The translations under genes and the position numbers were made by a program. Below are positions 41,618-51,994 of a stretch of DNA of 64,000 nucleotides, piece after piece; position 1 is the first letter of the stretch, and every line of letters starts with the position of its first letter. Source of the DNA: Microbacterium sp. T32 (GTDB taxonomy: Bacteria; Actinomycetota; Actinomycetes; Actinomycetales; Microbacteriaceae); assembly GCF_001619615.1 (NCBI RefSeq), contig NZ_LQQP01000016.1, forward strand, positions 1 through 64,000, in the 5' to 3' direction. The notes beneath the pieces are model-generated. The model was given only the letters and a program-made list of their open reading frames with translations, searched no databases and was not told the origin of the DNA.

Positions 41618-44310
41618 CAGTCGCGCCCCGTGAGCTGCCAGGCGTCCTCGGAGTCCTCGTCGTCGCCGACCACGGGAAGACCGTCGAACTGCGCCTCGAC
41701 GGGGTCGGGACCGTAGGGGTCGTCGTCCGCACCGGCCGGCGGCTCCTCGCCGCGCAGACGCGCGAGGACGGCGGGGAGCTGCTCGTTCGTCACGAGGACG
41801 TCGCGGGCCTTGGAACCCTCCGAGGGTCCGACGATCTCGCGGGACTCGAGGAGGTCCATCAGACGCCCCGCCTTCGCGAAGCCGACGCGCAGCTTGCGCT
41901 GCAGCATCGAGGTCGATCCGAACTGCGTCGAGACCACCAGCTCGGCGGCGGCCAGCAGCAGCTCCAGGTCGTCCCCGATGTCGGCGTCGATCTCCTTCTT
42001 CTCCGCCGCGGCCTGGACGTCGGACCGGTACTCCGGCCGCGCCTGCTGCGTCACGTGGGCGACGACGCGCTCGATCTCCTGCTCGCTCACCCAGGCACCC
42101 TGCACGCGCAGGGCCTTCGAGGCGCCCATCGGCAGGAACAGACCGTCGCCCTGACCGATCAGGCGGTCGGCGCCCGGCTGGTCGAGGATGACGCGGGAGT
42201 CCGTAACGCTCGTGACCGCGAACGCGAGACGCGACGGCACGTTGGCCTTGATGAGGCCCGTGACGACATCGACCGACGGACGCTGGGTCGCCAGCACCAG
42301 GTGGATGCCACTGGCGCGGGCCAGCTGAGTGATGCGGACGATCGAGTCCTCGACGTCGCGCGGGGCGACCATCATGAGGTCGGCGAGCTCGTCGACCACG
42401 ACGAGGAGATACGGGTACGGCTTGAGGACCCGCTCGCTCCCGGCCGGCAGCTGGATCTCGCCGGCGACGACCGCCTTGTTGAAGTCGTCGATGTGACGGA
42501 AGCCGAACGACGCGAGGTCGTCGTACCGCATGTCCATCTCTTTCACCACCCACTGCAGCGCCTCGGCGGCCTTCTTGGGGTTCGTGATGATGGGGGTGAT
42601 GAGGTGGGGCACGCCCGCGTAGGACGTGAGTTCCACACGCTTCGGGTCGATGAGCACCATCCGCACCTCGGACGGCTTCGCCCGCATGAGGAGGCTCGTG
42701 ATCATCGAGTTGACGAAGCTCGACTTACCGGAACCCGTGGAACCGGCCACCAGGAGGTGCGGCATCTTGGCGAGGTTCGCCACCACGAACCCGCCGCCCA
42801 CGTCTTTCCCGACGCCGATCGTCATCGGATGGGTCGAGCCGGTCGCGGCATCCGAGCGCAAGATGTCGCCCAGGGTCACGATCTCGCGGTCGGCGTTCGG
42901 GATCTCGACACCGATCGCGCTCTTGCCCGGAATGGGCGCGAGGATGCGCACCTCGTTGGAGGCGACCGCGTAGGCGATGTTGTTGGTGAGCGCGGTGATG
43001 CGCTCGACCTTCACGCCCGGGCCGACCTCGATCTCGTACTGCGTCACGGTCGGGCCGCGGGAGAAACCGGTGACGCGCGCGTCGACCTTGAACTGCTCCA
43101 TGACGCTCTCGATGGCGCGGACGACGGCGTCGTTCGCCGCGGACCGTTCCTTCGGCGGGGTTCCCGCCGCCAGGGCGCTCACGGACGGCAGACGATAGTT
43201 CGCCGACGGCGGGAGGCCCGCGTTGTCGCCACCGAGACCGGAGATGCCGGGGAGGTCGTCGTCGCCCTCGTCCTCGGCGGGCGAGTCGTCACGCAGACCG
43301 CGACCGGTCGGGAGGCCCGCGAGCGCAGACGGGTCGATGATCTCGGTGAGCGCGTCCGGAGCCGGCGGCAGCGGCGGCCGCACCGGGGGCGCGGCCGGCG
43401 CTGCGGGTGCGGAGGGCGCGACGAAGGCCGACTCGAACCCGCCCTGCGCGGTTCCGGGCGTGAGGAGCGCGGTCAGGTCGTCGGAGCCGAGGTCGCCGTC
43501 GACGTCCTCCTCGCGGCCCGACTTGTTCCGCCGCCACCACGGCAGCGACTTCTCGGCGGGCGCCTCGTCGTCGGCATCCACCGGGAGGACCGCCGTCGCG
43601 GCGTCCTTCTCGACGCGCTCGGCGCCGAACATCCACGCGTAAAGGTCGCCGAGGCGGTGACCGATCCGGTTCGGCGGGGTCTTCGTGAGGATGAGGACGC
43701 TGAGGAGCGTCAGGACCGAGAGCGCGATGTAGGCGCCGACGTCGGTGAGCAGCGACAGCGGCTCACCGAGCAGCCACCCGGCGAGCCCGCCGGCCAGGCT
43801 CAGGCGCGGCAGCCCCTCACTCGGAGCAGGTCCGCCACCCGCGACGTGACAGAACCCGGCCATCGAGAGGACGAACAGCGCGAAGCCGATGCCGATGCGG
43901 CCGTTGTCGTGGACCGACGAGGGATGCCGGAACAGCCACCCCGCGAGGAGCAGGAGCAGCACGGGGAAGACGAACGCCACCCGCCCGATGAGCCCACCGA
44001 AGCTGTAGGCGCTGATCGCCGCGGCCACGTCGTTGCCGATGAAGAACCACTCGACGACCGCACCGAGGACGGCGAGGACGACGAGGAAGAACGGGAACCC
44101 GTCGCGCCGCTGGTCGCGCTCGAGGGTCTCGGGGCCGAAGACGCGGAACATGCCGCCGACTCCGTGAGCGAGCGCCGTCCAGGCGCGGACGGCGACCGGC
44201 GGCTTCTCGGGCTCGTCGACGTACCGCTTGGGCGCGGGCGCCGACGCTTTCGGTCGCGCCTGTCCCTTCGCGGGGGCGCGACCGCCGGACGTGGACGAAC
44301 TGCGGGGCAT
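41617..44310 (-). CDS. ftsK: DNA translocase FtsK/SpoIIIE
   Basis: Pumps chromosomal DNA at the septum. In its 897 residues, N-terminal helices (about 73-92, 97-126, 139-156, 186-208) anchor it; a Pro/Ala/acidic linker follows (240-380); the RecA-like motor has Walker A GSTGSGKS at 523-530; a winged-helix gamma domain for oriented-sequence recognition ends the protein (about 815-875, [22 protein letters not shown] region). TACCGT lies 6 nt before ATG 44310 (leaderless). Confidence 0.97.
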   Translation of the reverse strand: MPRSSSTSGGRAPAKGQARPKASAPAPKRYVDEPEKPPVAVRAWTALAHGVGGMFRVFGPETLERDQRRDGFPFFLVVLAVLGAVVEWFFIGNDVAAAISAYSFGGLIGRVAFVFPVLLLLLAGWLFRHPSSVHDNGRIGIGFALFVLSMAGFCHVAGGGPAPSEGLPRLSLAGGLAGWLLGEPLSLLTDVGAYIALSVLTLLSVLILTKTPPNRIGHRLGDLYAWMFGAERVEKDAATAVLPVDADDEAPAEKSLPWWRRNKSGREEDVDGDLGSDDLTALLTPGTAQGGFESAFVAPSAPAAPAAPPVRPPLPPAPDALTEIIDPSALAGLPTGRGLRDDSPAEDEGDDDLPGISGLGGDNAGLPPSANYRLPSVSALAAGTPPKERSAANDAVVRAIESVMEQFKVDARVTGFSRGPTVTQYEIEVGPGVKVERITALTNNIAYAVASNEVRILAPIPGKSAIGVEIPNADREIVTLGDILRSDAATGSTHPMTIGVGKDVGGGFVVANLAKMPHLLVAGSTGSGKSSFVNSMITSLLMRAKPSEVRMVLIDPKRVELTSYAGVPHLITPIITNPKKAAEALQWVVKEMDMRYDDLASFGFRHIDDFNKAVVAGEIQLPAGSERVLKPYPYLLVVVDELADLMMVAPRDVEDSIVRITQLARASGIHLVLATQRPSVDVVTGLIKANVPSRLAFAVTSVTDSRVILDQPGADRLIGQGDGLFLPMGASKALRVQGAWVSEQEIERVVAHVTQQARPEYRSDVQAAAEKKEIDADIGDDLELLLAAAELVVSTQFGSTSMLQRKLRVGFAKAGRLMDLLESREIVGPSEGSKARDVLVTNEQLPAVLARLRGEEPPAGADDDPYGPDPVEAQFDGLPVVGDDEDSEDAWQLTGRD

Positions 44311-44377
44311 TCCCCCACGGTAGGCCGAGCCCCCGACATTCGCACGGACCGACGCGGGGTTCCGCGGAAGCAGCGCG

Positions 44378-44869
44378 TCAGCGGAGGGTCCTCACCATGA
44401 CGTCGCGCCCCTGTCCGGCCCGGGTCACGGCGAAACCCTCGCTGCGGTAGAAGGTGCGCGCGAAGTTGTCGCGCTCGACGCTCAGGCTGATGCGGGAATA
44501 CCCCTGGTCCCGCGCGTGGGCCACGAGGCGCTGCAGGAGCGCCCGCCCCACCCCGTGCGCGCGCCAGACCGGTCGCACACCGATGATGAGCTCGGGAACG
44601 CCCGTACCGACCCACCCGAATCCGGGTTCGGTGCGCGGCAGCATGCGATACCAGGCCGCGCCGATCGCCTCGCCCGCGGGCGATTCCGCGACGAAACCGG
44701 CATCCCCCGGTCGTTGCCAGCCCGCGATGTACCGCACGTGGTCAGGGCTGCTGAGCACCTCGTGACGCGGCCGGGCACTGCCGGCGCGCCAGTTCGCGGC
44801 CTCCACCGTCATGTCGGCGAGGAACGCGCCGTCGGACGGGAGCGCCGCGCGGATCGGGATGGCGGGCAT
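44378..44869 (-). CDS. GNAT family N-acetyltransferase
   Basis: A 163-residue GNAT protein beginning [21 protein letters not shown]. The acetyl-CoA site is [22 protein letters not shown], and [13 protein letters not shown] is motif B. TATCAT lies 6 nt before ATG 44869 (leaderless). It stands alone between rnj and ftsK; no substrate can be read from context. Confidence 0.88.
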   Translation of the reverse strand: MPAIPIRAALPSDGAFLADMTVEAANWRAGSARPRHEVLSSPDHVRYIAGWQRPGDAGFVAESPAGEAIGAAWYRMLPRTEPGFGWVGTGVPELIIGVRPVWRAHGVGRALLQRLVAHARDQGYSRISLSVERDNFARTFYRSEGFAVTRAGQGRDVMVRTLR

Positions 44870-44944
44870 GCCCGCATGATACCGATCCGCGCGGTCGCCC
44901 CGCGGGTCCGCTCCCCCACCCGTGGAGAGGAGCGGACCGGAACC

Positions 44945-46621
44945 TCACGCCTCGATGACGAGGGGGACGATCATCGGCCGACGACGCAGCGACTGGTTGA
45001 CCCAGCGGCCGATCGTGCGGCGCACGACCTGCGACAGCGCGTGGGTGTCGCGCACGCCCGACTGCGCGGCCTCGGCGAGCGCCGCCGCGATCTTGGGCTT
45101 CACGCTCTCGAACACCGCGGCATCCTCGGCGAACCCGCGCGCGTGCACCTCGGGACCGGAGATGATCTTGCCGGTCTGGCGGTCGACGACGACGATCACC
45201 GAGATGAAGCCCTCTTCGCCGAGGATCCGGCGGTCCTTGAGGTCGGCATCCGTGATCTCGCCCACCGACGACCCGTCGACGTAGACGAAGCCGATGTCGA
45301 GCTGACCGACCACCTCGGCGTGACCGTCGCGGAGGTCGACGACCGTACCGTTCTCGCCGAGGATCGTCTTCTCCGCAGGGATCCCGGTCTCCTGCGCCAG
45401 CTTCGCGTTGGCCATGAGGTGACGGAACTCGCCGTGCACGGGCAGAACGTTCTTGGGCTTCAGGATGTTGTAGCAGTACAGCAGCTCGCCCGCCGCCGCG
45501 TGACCGGACACGTGCACCTTCGCGTTGCCCTTGTGCACGACCGTGGCACCGAGCTTCGTGAGCCCGTCGATCACGCGGTACACCGCGTTCTCGTTCCCCG
45601 GGATGAGGCTGGATGCCAGGATCACGGTGTCGCCCTCGCCGGGCTCGATCGCGTGGTCGAGGTTCGCCATGCGGCTGAGCACGGCCATCGGCTCGCCCTG
45701 CGACCCGGTCGACATGTAGACGATCTTGTCGTCGGGCAGGTCGCGCGCCTTCTTGTAGTCGATGAGCACGCCGTCGGGCACGTTGAGGTAGCCGAGGTCG
45801 GCCGCGATGCCCATGTTGCGCACCATGCTGCGTCCGAGCAGCGCCACCCGGCGGCCGTTGGCGTGGGCGGCGTCGAGAACCTGCTGCACGCGGTGCACGT
45901 GGCTCGAGAAGCTCGCCACCACGACGCGGCGCGGAGCGCGGGCGATCACCTGGTCGAGGACCGGGCCGATCGCGCGCTCGGTGGGCGTGAAGCCGGGGAC
46001 GTCGGCGTTGGTGGAGTCGACGAGGAACAGGTCCACACCCTCCTCACCGAGCCGCGCGAAGGCGCGCAGGTCGGTGATGCGGCCGTCGAGCGGCAGCTGG
46101 TCCATCTTGAAGTCACCGGTGGCCAGGACGAGGCCGGCGGGGGTGCGGATCGCGACGGCCAAGGCATCCGGGATCGAGTGGTTCACCGCGACGAACTCGA
46201 GGTCGAACGGGCCGACCTGCTCGCGCTGCCCCTCCTTCACCGTGAGCGTGTAGGGCCGGATGCGGTGCTCCTTGAGCTTCGCCTCGATGAGCGCGAGCGT
46301 CAGGCCGGAGCCGATGAGGGGGATGTCGCTCTTGAGCTTGAGCAGGTAGGGGACGGCACCGATGTGGTCTTCGTGGCCGTGCGTGAGCACGACGCCCACG
46401 ACGTCGTCGAGACGGTGCCGGATCGGATCGAAGTCGGGCAGGATCAGGTCGACCCCGGGCTGGTGCTCCTCGGGGAACAGCACGCCGCAGTCGACGATGA
46501 GGAGCTTGCCCTCGAACTCGAACACGGTCATGTTGCGACCGACCTCGCCGAGCCCACCGAGGGGGACGACGCGGAGGGTTCCGGGGGCGAGGGCGGGGGG
46601 ATCGTAAACGGTCGTGGGCAT
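44945..46621 (-). CDS. rnj: Ribonuclease J
   Basis: A metallo-beta-lactamase/beta-CASP nuclease with 5'-exo and endonuclease activity in rRNA maturation and mRNA decay, 558 residues. The metal motif HGHEDH is at 81-86, with DFKMDQLPL and SGHA beta-CASP motifs further on and a small C-terminal domain from about 450. GAGGAGG gives a strong ribosome site before ATG 46621. It lies 78 bp downstream of dapA, a widespread actinobacterial pairing. Confidence 0.96.
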   Translation of the reverse strand: MPTTVYDPPALAPGTLRVVPLGGLGEVGRNMTVFEFEGKLLIVDCGVLFPEEHQPGVDLILPDFDPIRHRLDDVVGVVLTHGHEDHIGAVPYLLKLKSDIPLIGSGLTLALIEAKLKEHRIRPYTLTVKEGQREQVGPFDLEFVAVNHSIPDALAVAIRTPAGLVLATGDFKMDQLPLDGRITDLRAFARLGEEGVDLFLVDSTNADVPGFTPTERAIGPVLDQVIARAPRRVVVASFSSHVHRVQQVLDAAHANGRRVALLGRSMVRNMGIAADLGYLNVPDGVLIDYKKARDLPDDKIVYMSTGSQGEPMAVLSRMANLDHAIEPGEGDTVILASSLIPGNENAVYRVIDGLTKLGATVVHKGNAKVHVSGHAAAGELLYCYNILKPKNVLPVHGEFRHLMANAKLAQETGIPAEKTILGENGTVVDLRDGHAEVVGQLDIGFVYVDGSSVGEITDADLKDRRILGEEGFISVIVVVDRQTGKIISGPEVHARGFAEDAAVFESVKPKIAAALAEAAQSGVRDTHALSQVVRRTIGRWVNQSLRRRPMIVPLVIEA

Positions 46622-46634
46622 ATGGTGCCTCCTC

Positions 46635-46655
46635 GGATGCCGCCGTGCGGCATCC
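46635..46655. repeat. Hairpin in the dapA-rnj spacer next to the rnj ribosome site
   Basis: GGATGCCGC-CGT-GCGGCATCC, a 9-bp stem with a 3-nt loop, directly upstream of the rnj Shine-Dalgarno sequence. It could be a terminator for dapA or a structure cut by RNase J for self-control. It carries the GGATGCC/GGCATCC pair. Confidence 0.55.
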
Positions 46656-46699
46656 CTTCGTGTGGCGTCCCTGGCCGCGGTTCGGCGGACGCCGATGTC

Positions 46700-47677
46700 T
46701 TATCTCGTGGTGCCGTGCACCTTGGGCAGAGCACCGCCGGCCGCCGCGTTGCGGTCGGGACGGAAGTTGGAGAAGTCGGCGCCCGGCACGTCGCGGACGA
46801 GCGCCAGCTCGTCCTCGATGGTCGCCGCCTCCCACTCCTCCGGGCCGACCAGCGGCAGGCGCACGCGCGGGCTGCCGATGCGGCCGAGGCCGTGGAGGAT
46901 GTACTTCGCCGCGACCGTGCCCGGCACGTGCGTCATGACGGCGCGGACGAGCGGCTCGAGGCGCTTGTGCTCGGCGGTGGCCGTCGCGAGGTCACCGCGG
47001 TTCACGGCATCCACGATCGTCCGGTAGGGCGTGGCCGTGATGTTCGCCGTGACGCCGATGAGACCGGCCGCGCCGATCGCGAGGTGCGGCAGCACGTTGG
47101 CGTCATCGCCGGAGAAGTACATGAGGTCGGTCTGGTTGAGCACACGGCTGACCTCGCTGAAGTCGCCCTTGGCGTCCTTCACCGCGAGGATGTTCGGGTG
47201 CTTCGCGAGGCGGAGGATCGTCTCGTACTTGATCTCGACGCCGGTGCGGCCGGGGATGTCGTAGAGGATCACCGGAAGGTCGGTGGCATCCGCGACGAGA
47301 CGGAAGTGGGTCAGGATGCCGGCCTGGGTGGGCTTGTTGTAGTACGGCGTGACGATCATGATGCCGTCGGCGCCGGCCTTCTCGCTCGCCTTGTACAGCT
47401 CGATGGCGTGCGCGGTCTCGTTCGACCCGCCGCCGGTGATGATCTTGGCGCGTCCGGCCGCGACGTCCTTGCCGACCTCGACGAGACGGAGCTTCTCGGG
47501 ATCGGTGAGCGTCGACGTCTCGCCCGTCGTGCCCGTGACGACGACACCGTCGGCGCCCGCGCTGACGACGTCGTCGATGTGCTTCTCGACGGCGGGCCAA
47601 TCGACCTCGCCGTCCGCCGTCATCGGGGTGACGAGCGCGACGAGCACCTGACCGAAGGGGTTGCCGGAGTGCGTCAT
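46700..47677 (-). CDS. dapA: 4-hydroxy-tetrahydrodipicolinate synthase
   Basis: Condenses pyruvate with aspartate semialdehyde, the first committed step to lysine/DAP. The 325-residue TIM-barrel aldolase has the Thr pair in GTTGETSTL (49-57), Y139 in LYDIPGRTG and the Schiff-base lysine K167 in ILAVKDAKGD. TAACCT lies 6 nt before ATG 47677 (leaderless). Co-transcription with rnj is likely. Confidence 0.97.
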   Translation of the reverse strand: MTHSGNPFGQVLVALVTPMTADGEVDWPAVEKHIDDVVSAGADGVVVTGTTGETSTLTDPEKLRLVEVGKDVAAGRAKIITGGGSNETAHAIELYKASEKAGADGIMIVTPYYNKPTQAGILTHFRLVADATDLPVILYDIPGRTGVEIKYETILRLAKHPNILAVKDAKGDFSEVSRVLNQTDLMYFSGDDANVLPHLAIGAAGLIGVTANITATPYRTIVDAVNRGDLATATAEHKRLEPLVRAVMTHVPGTVAAKYILHGLGRIGSPRVRLPLVGPEEWEAATIEDELALVRDVPGADFSNFRPDRNAAAGGALPKVHGTTR

Positions 47678-47766
47678 GCTCTCAGGTTATCGGTTCGGGC
47701 CCCCCTCCCTCCGGCGTCTCCCGTTCGAGGGAGGAACGAGGACCTGCCCCGCCCTAGGCTCGGCTC

Positions 47767-48303
47767 ATGGCCTGGTCGACTCGCTCCTCCCGCACCGTGT
47801 ACGAGAACCGCTGGATCCGCGTGCGCGAGGACGAGGTGACCGGGCCCGACGGCGACGGGATCTACGGCGTCGTGCAGATACAGCAACCCGCCGTGTTCGT
47901 CGTCGCGCTGGACGACGACGACCGTGTCTGCCTCGTCGAACTCGAGCGCTACACGACGGGGCGCTCGCTCGAGGTGCCCGCGGGCGGGAGCGACGGCGAG
48001 GACCCGCTCGTCGCCGCGCAGCGCGAACTCCGGGAGGAGAGCGGCGTGACCGCTGCGCGCTGGGATTACCTCGGGCGGATGAACGCGCTCAACGGCATCG
48101 CCGACGCGCCGGAACACGTGTTCCTCGCGCGCGACCTGAGCATCGCGGATGCCACGTCCTCGCAGCGCGAGGAAGGCATCGAGGCCGTGCGCTGGGTCCC
48201 GTTCGCCGACGCGCTCGGGCTCATCGCCGACGGCACCATCACCGACGGCGAGACGATCGCGGCGCTGGCGTTCGCCGGCATCCACGCCGGTCGCTTCCGC
48301 TGA
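47767..48303 (+). CDS. Nudix hydrolase (ADP-ribose-type)
   Basis: A 178-residue Nudix protein. The box is GGSDGE...AQRELREESG at about 73-93; compared with GX5EX7REUXEEXGU the first spacing is one residue short, which is tolerated in some relatives. The N-terminal strand pattern resembles ADP-ribose pyrophosphatases. TAGGCT lies 6 nt before ATG 47767 (leaderless). It ends 2 bp from the convergent SDR gene, so the stop regions share little terminator space. Confidence 0.88.
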   Translation: MAWSTRSSRTVYENRWIRVREDEVTGPDGDGIYGVVQIQQPAVFVVALDDDDRVCLVELERYTTGRSLEVPAGGSDGEDPLVAAQRELREESGVTAARWDYLGRMNALNGIADAPEHVFLARDLSIADATSSQREEGIEAVRWVPFADALGLIADGTITDGETIAALAFAGIHAGRFR

Positions 48304-48305
48304 GC

Positions 48306-49061
48306 TCAGCGCCCTCGGGACGCGGCGCGCACGACGGTCGCGTCCGGCAGGAGCCCCGACGCGGCGACCAGGAGCTTGTACCGCCACGACGGGATCGACA
48401 CGGCCCGGCCGCGGGCGGCGTCGCGCAGCCCCTCGCGCACCACGGTCTCGGCGTCGAGCCACATGCCCGGCGGCACGCCCTCCTCCCCCGGCGGGAGTCC
48501 GAGGCGTTCGTGGAAGTTCGTGTGCACGAATCCCGGGCAGACCGCGGTGACGGTGACGCCGCGCGGGGCGTAGGTCACATTCGCCCAGCGGCTGAAGGAG
48601 ATCAGCCAGCCTTTGACGGCGCCGTACGTGCCCCGCGGGACGAACCCGGCGACGGAGGCGACGTTGACGATGCGGCCGCCACCACGCTCGAGCATCGCGG
48701 GGAGAGCCGCGTGCACGAGCCGCATCGCGACCCCGACGTGCAGCCGGAGGTGCCGCACCTCGTCGGCGACGTCGTTCTTCTCGAAAGCCAGGTCGAGACC
48801 GAATCCGGCGTTGTTGACGAGGACGTCGACGCCCTGGGCGAGGCGCGCTTCGACCGCCGCGCGATCGTCGTCATCGAGCAGGTCGGCGGGGAGGATCTCG
48901 ACCCGACTGCGGGAGACCGCGCGGATGCCGTCGGCCACCGCGGCGAGCGCCTCGCGGTCGCGCGCGACGAGGACGACGTCCGCGCCGCGGGCGGCGAGCT
49001 GACGCGCGAACTCGGCGCCGAGACCGGAGCTCGCGCCGGTGACGAGCGCGGTGCGCGTCAC
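48306..49061 (-). CDS. Short-chain dehydrogenase/reductase
   Basis: A 251-residue classical SDR. The cofactor motif TGASSGLG is at 8-15, NNAG at 83-86 and the catalytic S136, Y146, K150 set is complete. It resembles the DltE/YqjQ-like SDRs that act on unknown lipids or small carbonyls. GTG 49061 overlaps the folA stop (GTGA), so it is third in a thyA-folA-SDR unit; a pterin-related role is possible but unproven. Confidence 0.92.
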   Translation of the reverse strand: MTRTALVTGASSGLGAEFARQLAARGADVVLVARDREALAAVADGIRAVSRSRVEILPADLLDDDDRAAVEARLAQGVDVLVNNAGFGLDLAFEKNDVADEVRHLRLHVGVAMRLVHAALPAMLERGGGRIVNVASVAGFVPRGTYGAVKGWLISFSRWANVTYAPRGVTVTAVCPGFVHTNFHERLGLPPGEEGVPPGMWLDAETVVREGLRDAARGRAVSIPSWRYKLLVAASGLLPDATVVRAASRGR

Positions 49062-49561
49062 GGGCGGTCCGCCGGTGCGTAGGTCTCGAAGCGGTACCGG
49101 ATGCCGGTGCGCGAGACGTGCCAGCCGTCGGCGGGGTCGGCGGCGGTCCGGGTCCATCCGGCGAGGGGCGGGGCGAAGGTGTCGCCGTCGACCTCGAGAT
49201 CGAGCTGCGTGACCTCGAGGACGTCCGCTCGCCCGATGGCCTCGGCGTACAGGTGGCCGCCCCCGATCACCCACGCCTTCGGGGTCGAGGTGAGCGCGCG
49301 AGCGGCATCCAGGGAATCGGCGGGTTCCGCGCCCTCGCCCGCCCAGTCCGCCGAGCGCGAGACGACGATGTTCCGGCGACCGGGCAGGGGGCGGAAGCGC
49401 GGCGGGAGCGACTCCCATGTGCGGCGCCCCATGATGACGTCGGACTCGCCCGTCACCGCACGGAAGTGGGCCAGATCCTCGGGCACGTGCCACGGCATCC
49501 CGCCCTCGGCGCCGATGACACCGCCATGGGCCTGGGCCCAGACGAGTCCGAGCGTCGTCAT
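49058..49561 (-). CDS. folA: Dihydrofolate reductase
   Basis: Regenerates tetrahydrofolate using NADPH. The 167-residue protein has [13 protein letters not shown] (substrate loop with the acidic Glu), [12 protein letters not shown] and a C-terminal [13 protein letters not shown] 49561 overlaps the thyA stop (ATGA). Coupling to thyA fits, since ThyA consumes methylene-tetrahydrofolate and releases dihydrofolate. Confidence 0.96.
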   Translation of the reverse strand: MTTLGLVWAQAHGGVIGAEGGMPWHVPEDLAHFRAVTGESDVIMGRRTWESLPPRFRPLPGRRNIVVSRSADWAGEGAEPADSLDAARALTSTPKAWVIGGGHLYAEAIGRADVLEVTQLDLEVDGDTFAPPLAGWTRTAADPADGWHVSRTGIRYRFETYAPADRP

Positions 49562-50367
49562 ACCGCGACGGCCGCTCGGATGGCGGGGTGGTGCTGGTAC
49601 CCCTCGACGACGATGTCGTCGTAGGTGTAGTCGAAGATCGAGGCGGGCTTCCGCGCGAACCGCAGCGTCGGGTACGGGTACGGGTCGCGTGAGAGCTGCT
49701 CCTGCACCTGCTCGCGGTGGTTGTCGTAGACGTGGCAGTCGCCACCGGTCCAGACGAACTCGCCCGGTTCGAGCCCGGTCTGCTGCGCGATCATGAGCGT
49801 GAGGAGCGCGTAGGACGCGATGTTGAACGGCACGCCGAGGAACATGTCGGCGCTGCGCTGGTACAGCTGGCACGACAGCTTGCCGTCGGCGACGTAGAAC
49901 TGGAACAGTGCGTGGCACGGAGCGAGCGCCATGTCGGGGATGTCGGCCGGGTTCCACGCCGAGACGATGAGCCGACGCGAATCGGGGTCGCGGCGGATCT
50001 GCTCGATGACCTGCGAGATCTGGTCGATCTCGCCGCCGTCTGCGGTGGGCCACGAACGCCACTGCACGCCGTAGACCGGCCCCAGCTCGCCGTCGGCATC
50101 CGCCCACTCGTCCCAGATGGTCACACCGTTCTCCTGCAGCCAGGAGACGTTGGACTCGCCGCGCAGGAACCACAGGAGTTCGTACACGATCGACTTCAGG
50201 TGCACCCGCTTCGTCGTGACCAGCGGGAACCCCTGGGCCAGTTCGAACCGGATCTGCCGACCGAACACGCTGGTGGTGCCGGTGCCGGTGCGATCGGACT
50301 TGTGCACGCCCGTCTCGAGGACGTCGCGGAGGAGATCTTCGTACGGCGTGGGGATGTCGGCGGTCAC
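49558..50367 (-). CDS. thyA: Thymidylate synthase
   Basis: Methylates dUMP to dTMP. With GTG 50367 the enzyme is 269 residues, the normal length; TATCGT 7 nt upstream supports this start over an in-frame ATG at 50484. The nucleophile is C151 in [12 protein letters not shown], with the phosphate-binding [10 protein letters not shown] and the [13 protein letters not shown] and HVYDNH segments all present. Confidence 0.97.
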   Translation of the reverse strand: MTADIPTPYEDLLRDVLETGVHKSDRTGTGTTSVFGRQIRFELAQGFPLVTTKRVHLKSIVYELLWFLRGESNVSWLQENGVTIWDEWADADGELGPVYGVQWRSWPTADGGEIDQISQVIEQIRRDPDSRRLIVSAWNPADIPDMALAPCHALFQFYVADGKLSCQLYQRSADMFLGVPFNIASYALLTLMIAQQTGLEPGEFVWTGGDCHVYDNHREQVQEQLSRDPYPYPTLRFARKPASIFDYTYDDIVVEGYQHHPAIRAAVAV

Positions 50368-50523
50368 GGCCCTCACGATACCGGGGTCCTCCGACACCGC
50401 GGCGGTGATGCGCCCGAGGACCGCGGGCGCAGCCTGAGCGATGGCTGCGGAAACACCGGGCAGGACCGTCATTCGGCGACTCATCGGCCCCTGTCTCCCG
50501 TGCGCGCGTTAGCGTTGTCGGTC

Positions 50524-50961
50524 GTGGACCTGACCATCGCTCTCTTCGTGACCGCCGCGCTCATCGTGGTCGCCGTGGGCGCCGGCGTCGTCTACCGCCG
50601 CACCCAGGGCCGTGCCCGCACCGTGGACTCCGCCGAGGTGGTCGACCCGCGCCGTCTGGGTGCCGACGGGCTCGGCGAAGAGGCCACGCTCCTGCAGTTC
50701 AGCACCGAGATGTGCTCGCGCTGCCCCGGTGTCCACCGCATGCTGTCCGACATCGCGGACGGCCGCGACGGTGTGCGTCACCTCGACGTGGACCTCACCC
50801 ACCGCCCTGACATCGCTCAGCACTTCCACGTGCTGCAGACCCCCACCACCCTCGTCCTCGACCGGAACGGCGCGATCCGCACCCGCTTCGGCGGCACACC
50901 CGGCCGCGCCGTGGTCGAACTCGAACTGACCCGTTTGCAAGAGGAGTCCGCCCGTGCCTGA
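50524..50961 (+). CDS. Membrane-anchored thioredoxin-like protein
   Basis: A 145-residue protein: one N-terminal transmembrane helix (about 3-24) and a thioredoxin fold with the unusual active site CSRCPG (C64, C67) and cis-proline in QTPTTLVLD. It should act outside or at the membrane. The next gene (DUF4395) overlaps by 8 bp; this pair recurs in actinobacteria, suggesting the DUF4395 membrane protein is its electron partner. The GTG 50524 start follows a TTAGCG-type box. Confidence 0.85.
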   Translation: MDLTIALFVTAALIVVAVGAGVVYRRTQGRARTVDSAEVVDPRRLGADGLGEEATLLQFSTEMCSRCPGVHRMLSDIADGRDGVRHLDVDLTHRPDIAQHFHVLQTPTTLVLDRNGAIRTRFGGTPGRAVVELELTRLQEESARA

Positions 50962-51460
50962 GCTCCAGCGCATCGATGTCCGAGGCCCGCGGTTCGCGGC
51001 ATCCATCACCGCCGTCCTGCTGCTGATCGCGACGTTCCTGTCGCTGATCGGCATCGCCACCGGTGACCTGGCCTCGGCGTCCCTCGGCGCCCGCGTCACC
51101 GACCCGGGGTTCCTGCTCGTGCTCGTGATCGCCGCGCTGTTCCTGTGGGGCGTCGTCTCGCCGCGCACCGCACCGTGGGGTGTCCTCTACCGACGCGTCG
51201 TGCAGCCGCGCCTCGCTCTCCCGACCGAGTTCGAAGACCCCCGGCCGCCGCGCTTCGCGCAGGGCGTGGGCCTGTTCGTCACCGCCGTCGGTCTGCTCCT
51301 CCACCTCGCGGGAGTGCCGTGGGCGCTGCCGATCGCCGCGGCCGCGGCCTTCATCGCGGCGTTCCTCAACGCGGTGTTCGGACTCTGCCTCGGATGCCAG
51401 CTCTACCTGCTCCTGCAGCGTGCCGGGCTCATCGGGCGACGCCGTCCGTCGGCTGCCTGA
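50954..51460 (+). CDS. DUF4395 membrane protein
   Basis: A 168-residue protein with four hydrophobic segments (about 15-38, 50-66, 103-122, 122-150). The C-terminal LCLGCQLYLL contains a CxxC-like pair (C-L-G-C) in a membrane context, the hallmark of DUF4395. With the preceding thioredoxin gene it may relay electrons across the membrane; this is inference from pairing and the cysteines. Confidence 0.85.
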   Translation: MPELQRIDVRGPRFAASITAVLLLIATFLSLIGIATGDLASASLGARVTDPGFLLVLVIAALFLWGVVSPRTAPWGVLYRRVVQPRLALPTEFEDPRPPRFAQGVGLFVTAVGLLLHLAGVPWALPIAAAAAFIAAFLNAVFGLCLGCQLYLLLQRAGLIGRRRPSAA

Positions 51461-51568
51461 CGCCCTTCTTCTGCAGCGGCTGTCAAGACCCCCGACGGGT
51501 CGGAGCCCCTGGCTAGGCTGACTTCCGCGGCAGCCATCCCGGGCTGCGCGGAAACCGCGGAGGTTCGA

Positions 51569-51994
51569 ATGTCCGTCACGAGCGAAGCCACCACTGCCTG
51601 GAAGGGCAGCCTGTTCGAAGGTTCGGGCGAGGTCACCTTCACCTCGTCGGGGATCGGCACGTTCGACGTGAACTGGAAGGCCCGCAGCGAGGGCTCCAGC
51701 TCGGTCACCACCCCCGAAGAACTCCTGGCCGGGGCGCACTCGTCGTGCTTCAGCATGGCCCTCTCGAACGCCCTCGCCGAGAACGGCACCCCGCCCGAGT
51801 CGATCCACGCGACCGCCTCGGTCACTTTCAAGCCCGGCACCGGCATCACCGGCAGCCACCTGAACGTCAACGCCGTCGTCCCCGGCCTGGACGCCGCGAC
51901 GTTCGAGAAGATCGCGAACGACGCCAAGGCGAACTGCCCGGTCTCGCAGGCGCTCGCGGGCATCGACATCACGCTCGAGGCGACGCTTGCCTGA
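51569..51994 (+). CDS. OsmC/Ohr family peroxiredoxin
   Basis: A 141-residue thiol peroxidase reducing organic hydroperoxides. The catalytic pair is C60 in AHSSCFSM and C123 in ANCPVSQAL. GGAGG lies 5 nt before ATG 51569, and a TAGGCT -10 at 51514-51519 gives a normal leader. It overlaps the next gene by 8 bp. Whether it is OsmC-like or Ohr-like in substrate cannot be settled by eye. Confidence 0.93.
   Translation: MSVTSEATTAWKGSLFEGSGEVTFTSSGIGTFDVNWKARSEGSSSVTTPEELLAGAHSSCFSMALSNALAENGTPPESIHATASVTFKPGTGITGSHLNVNAVVPGLDAATFEKIANDAKANCPVSQALAGIDITLEATLA

Noticed and set aside
42055..44400. Long plus-strand frame opposite ftsK
   Set aside because: Pure antisense shadow, rich in Arg, Asp and His; ftsK is unmistakable on the other strand.
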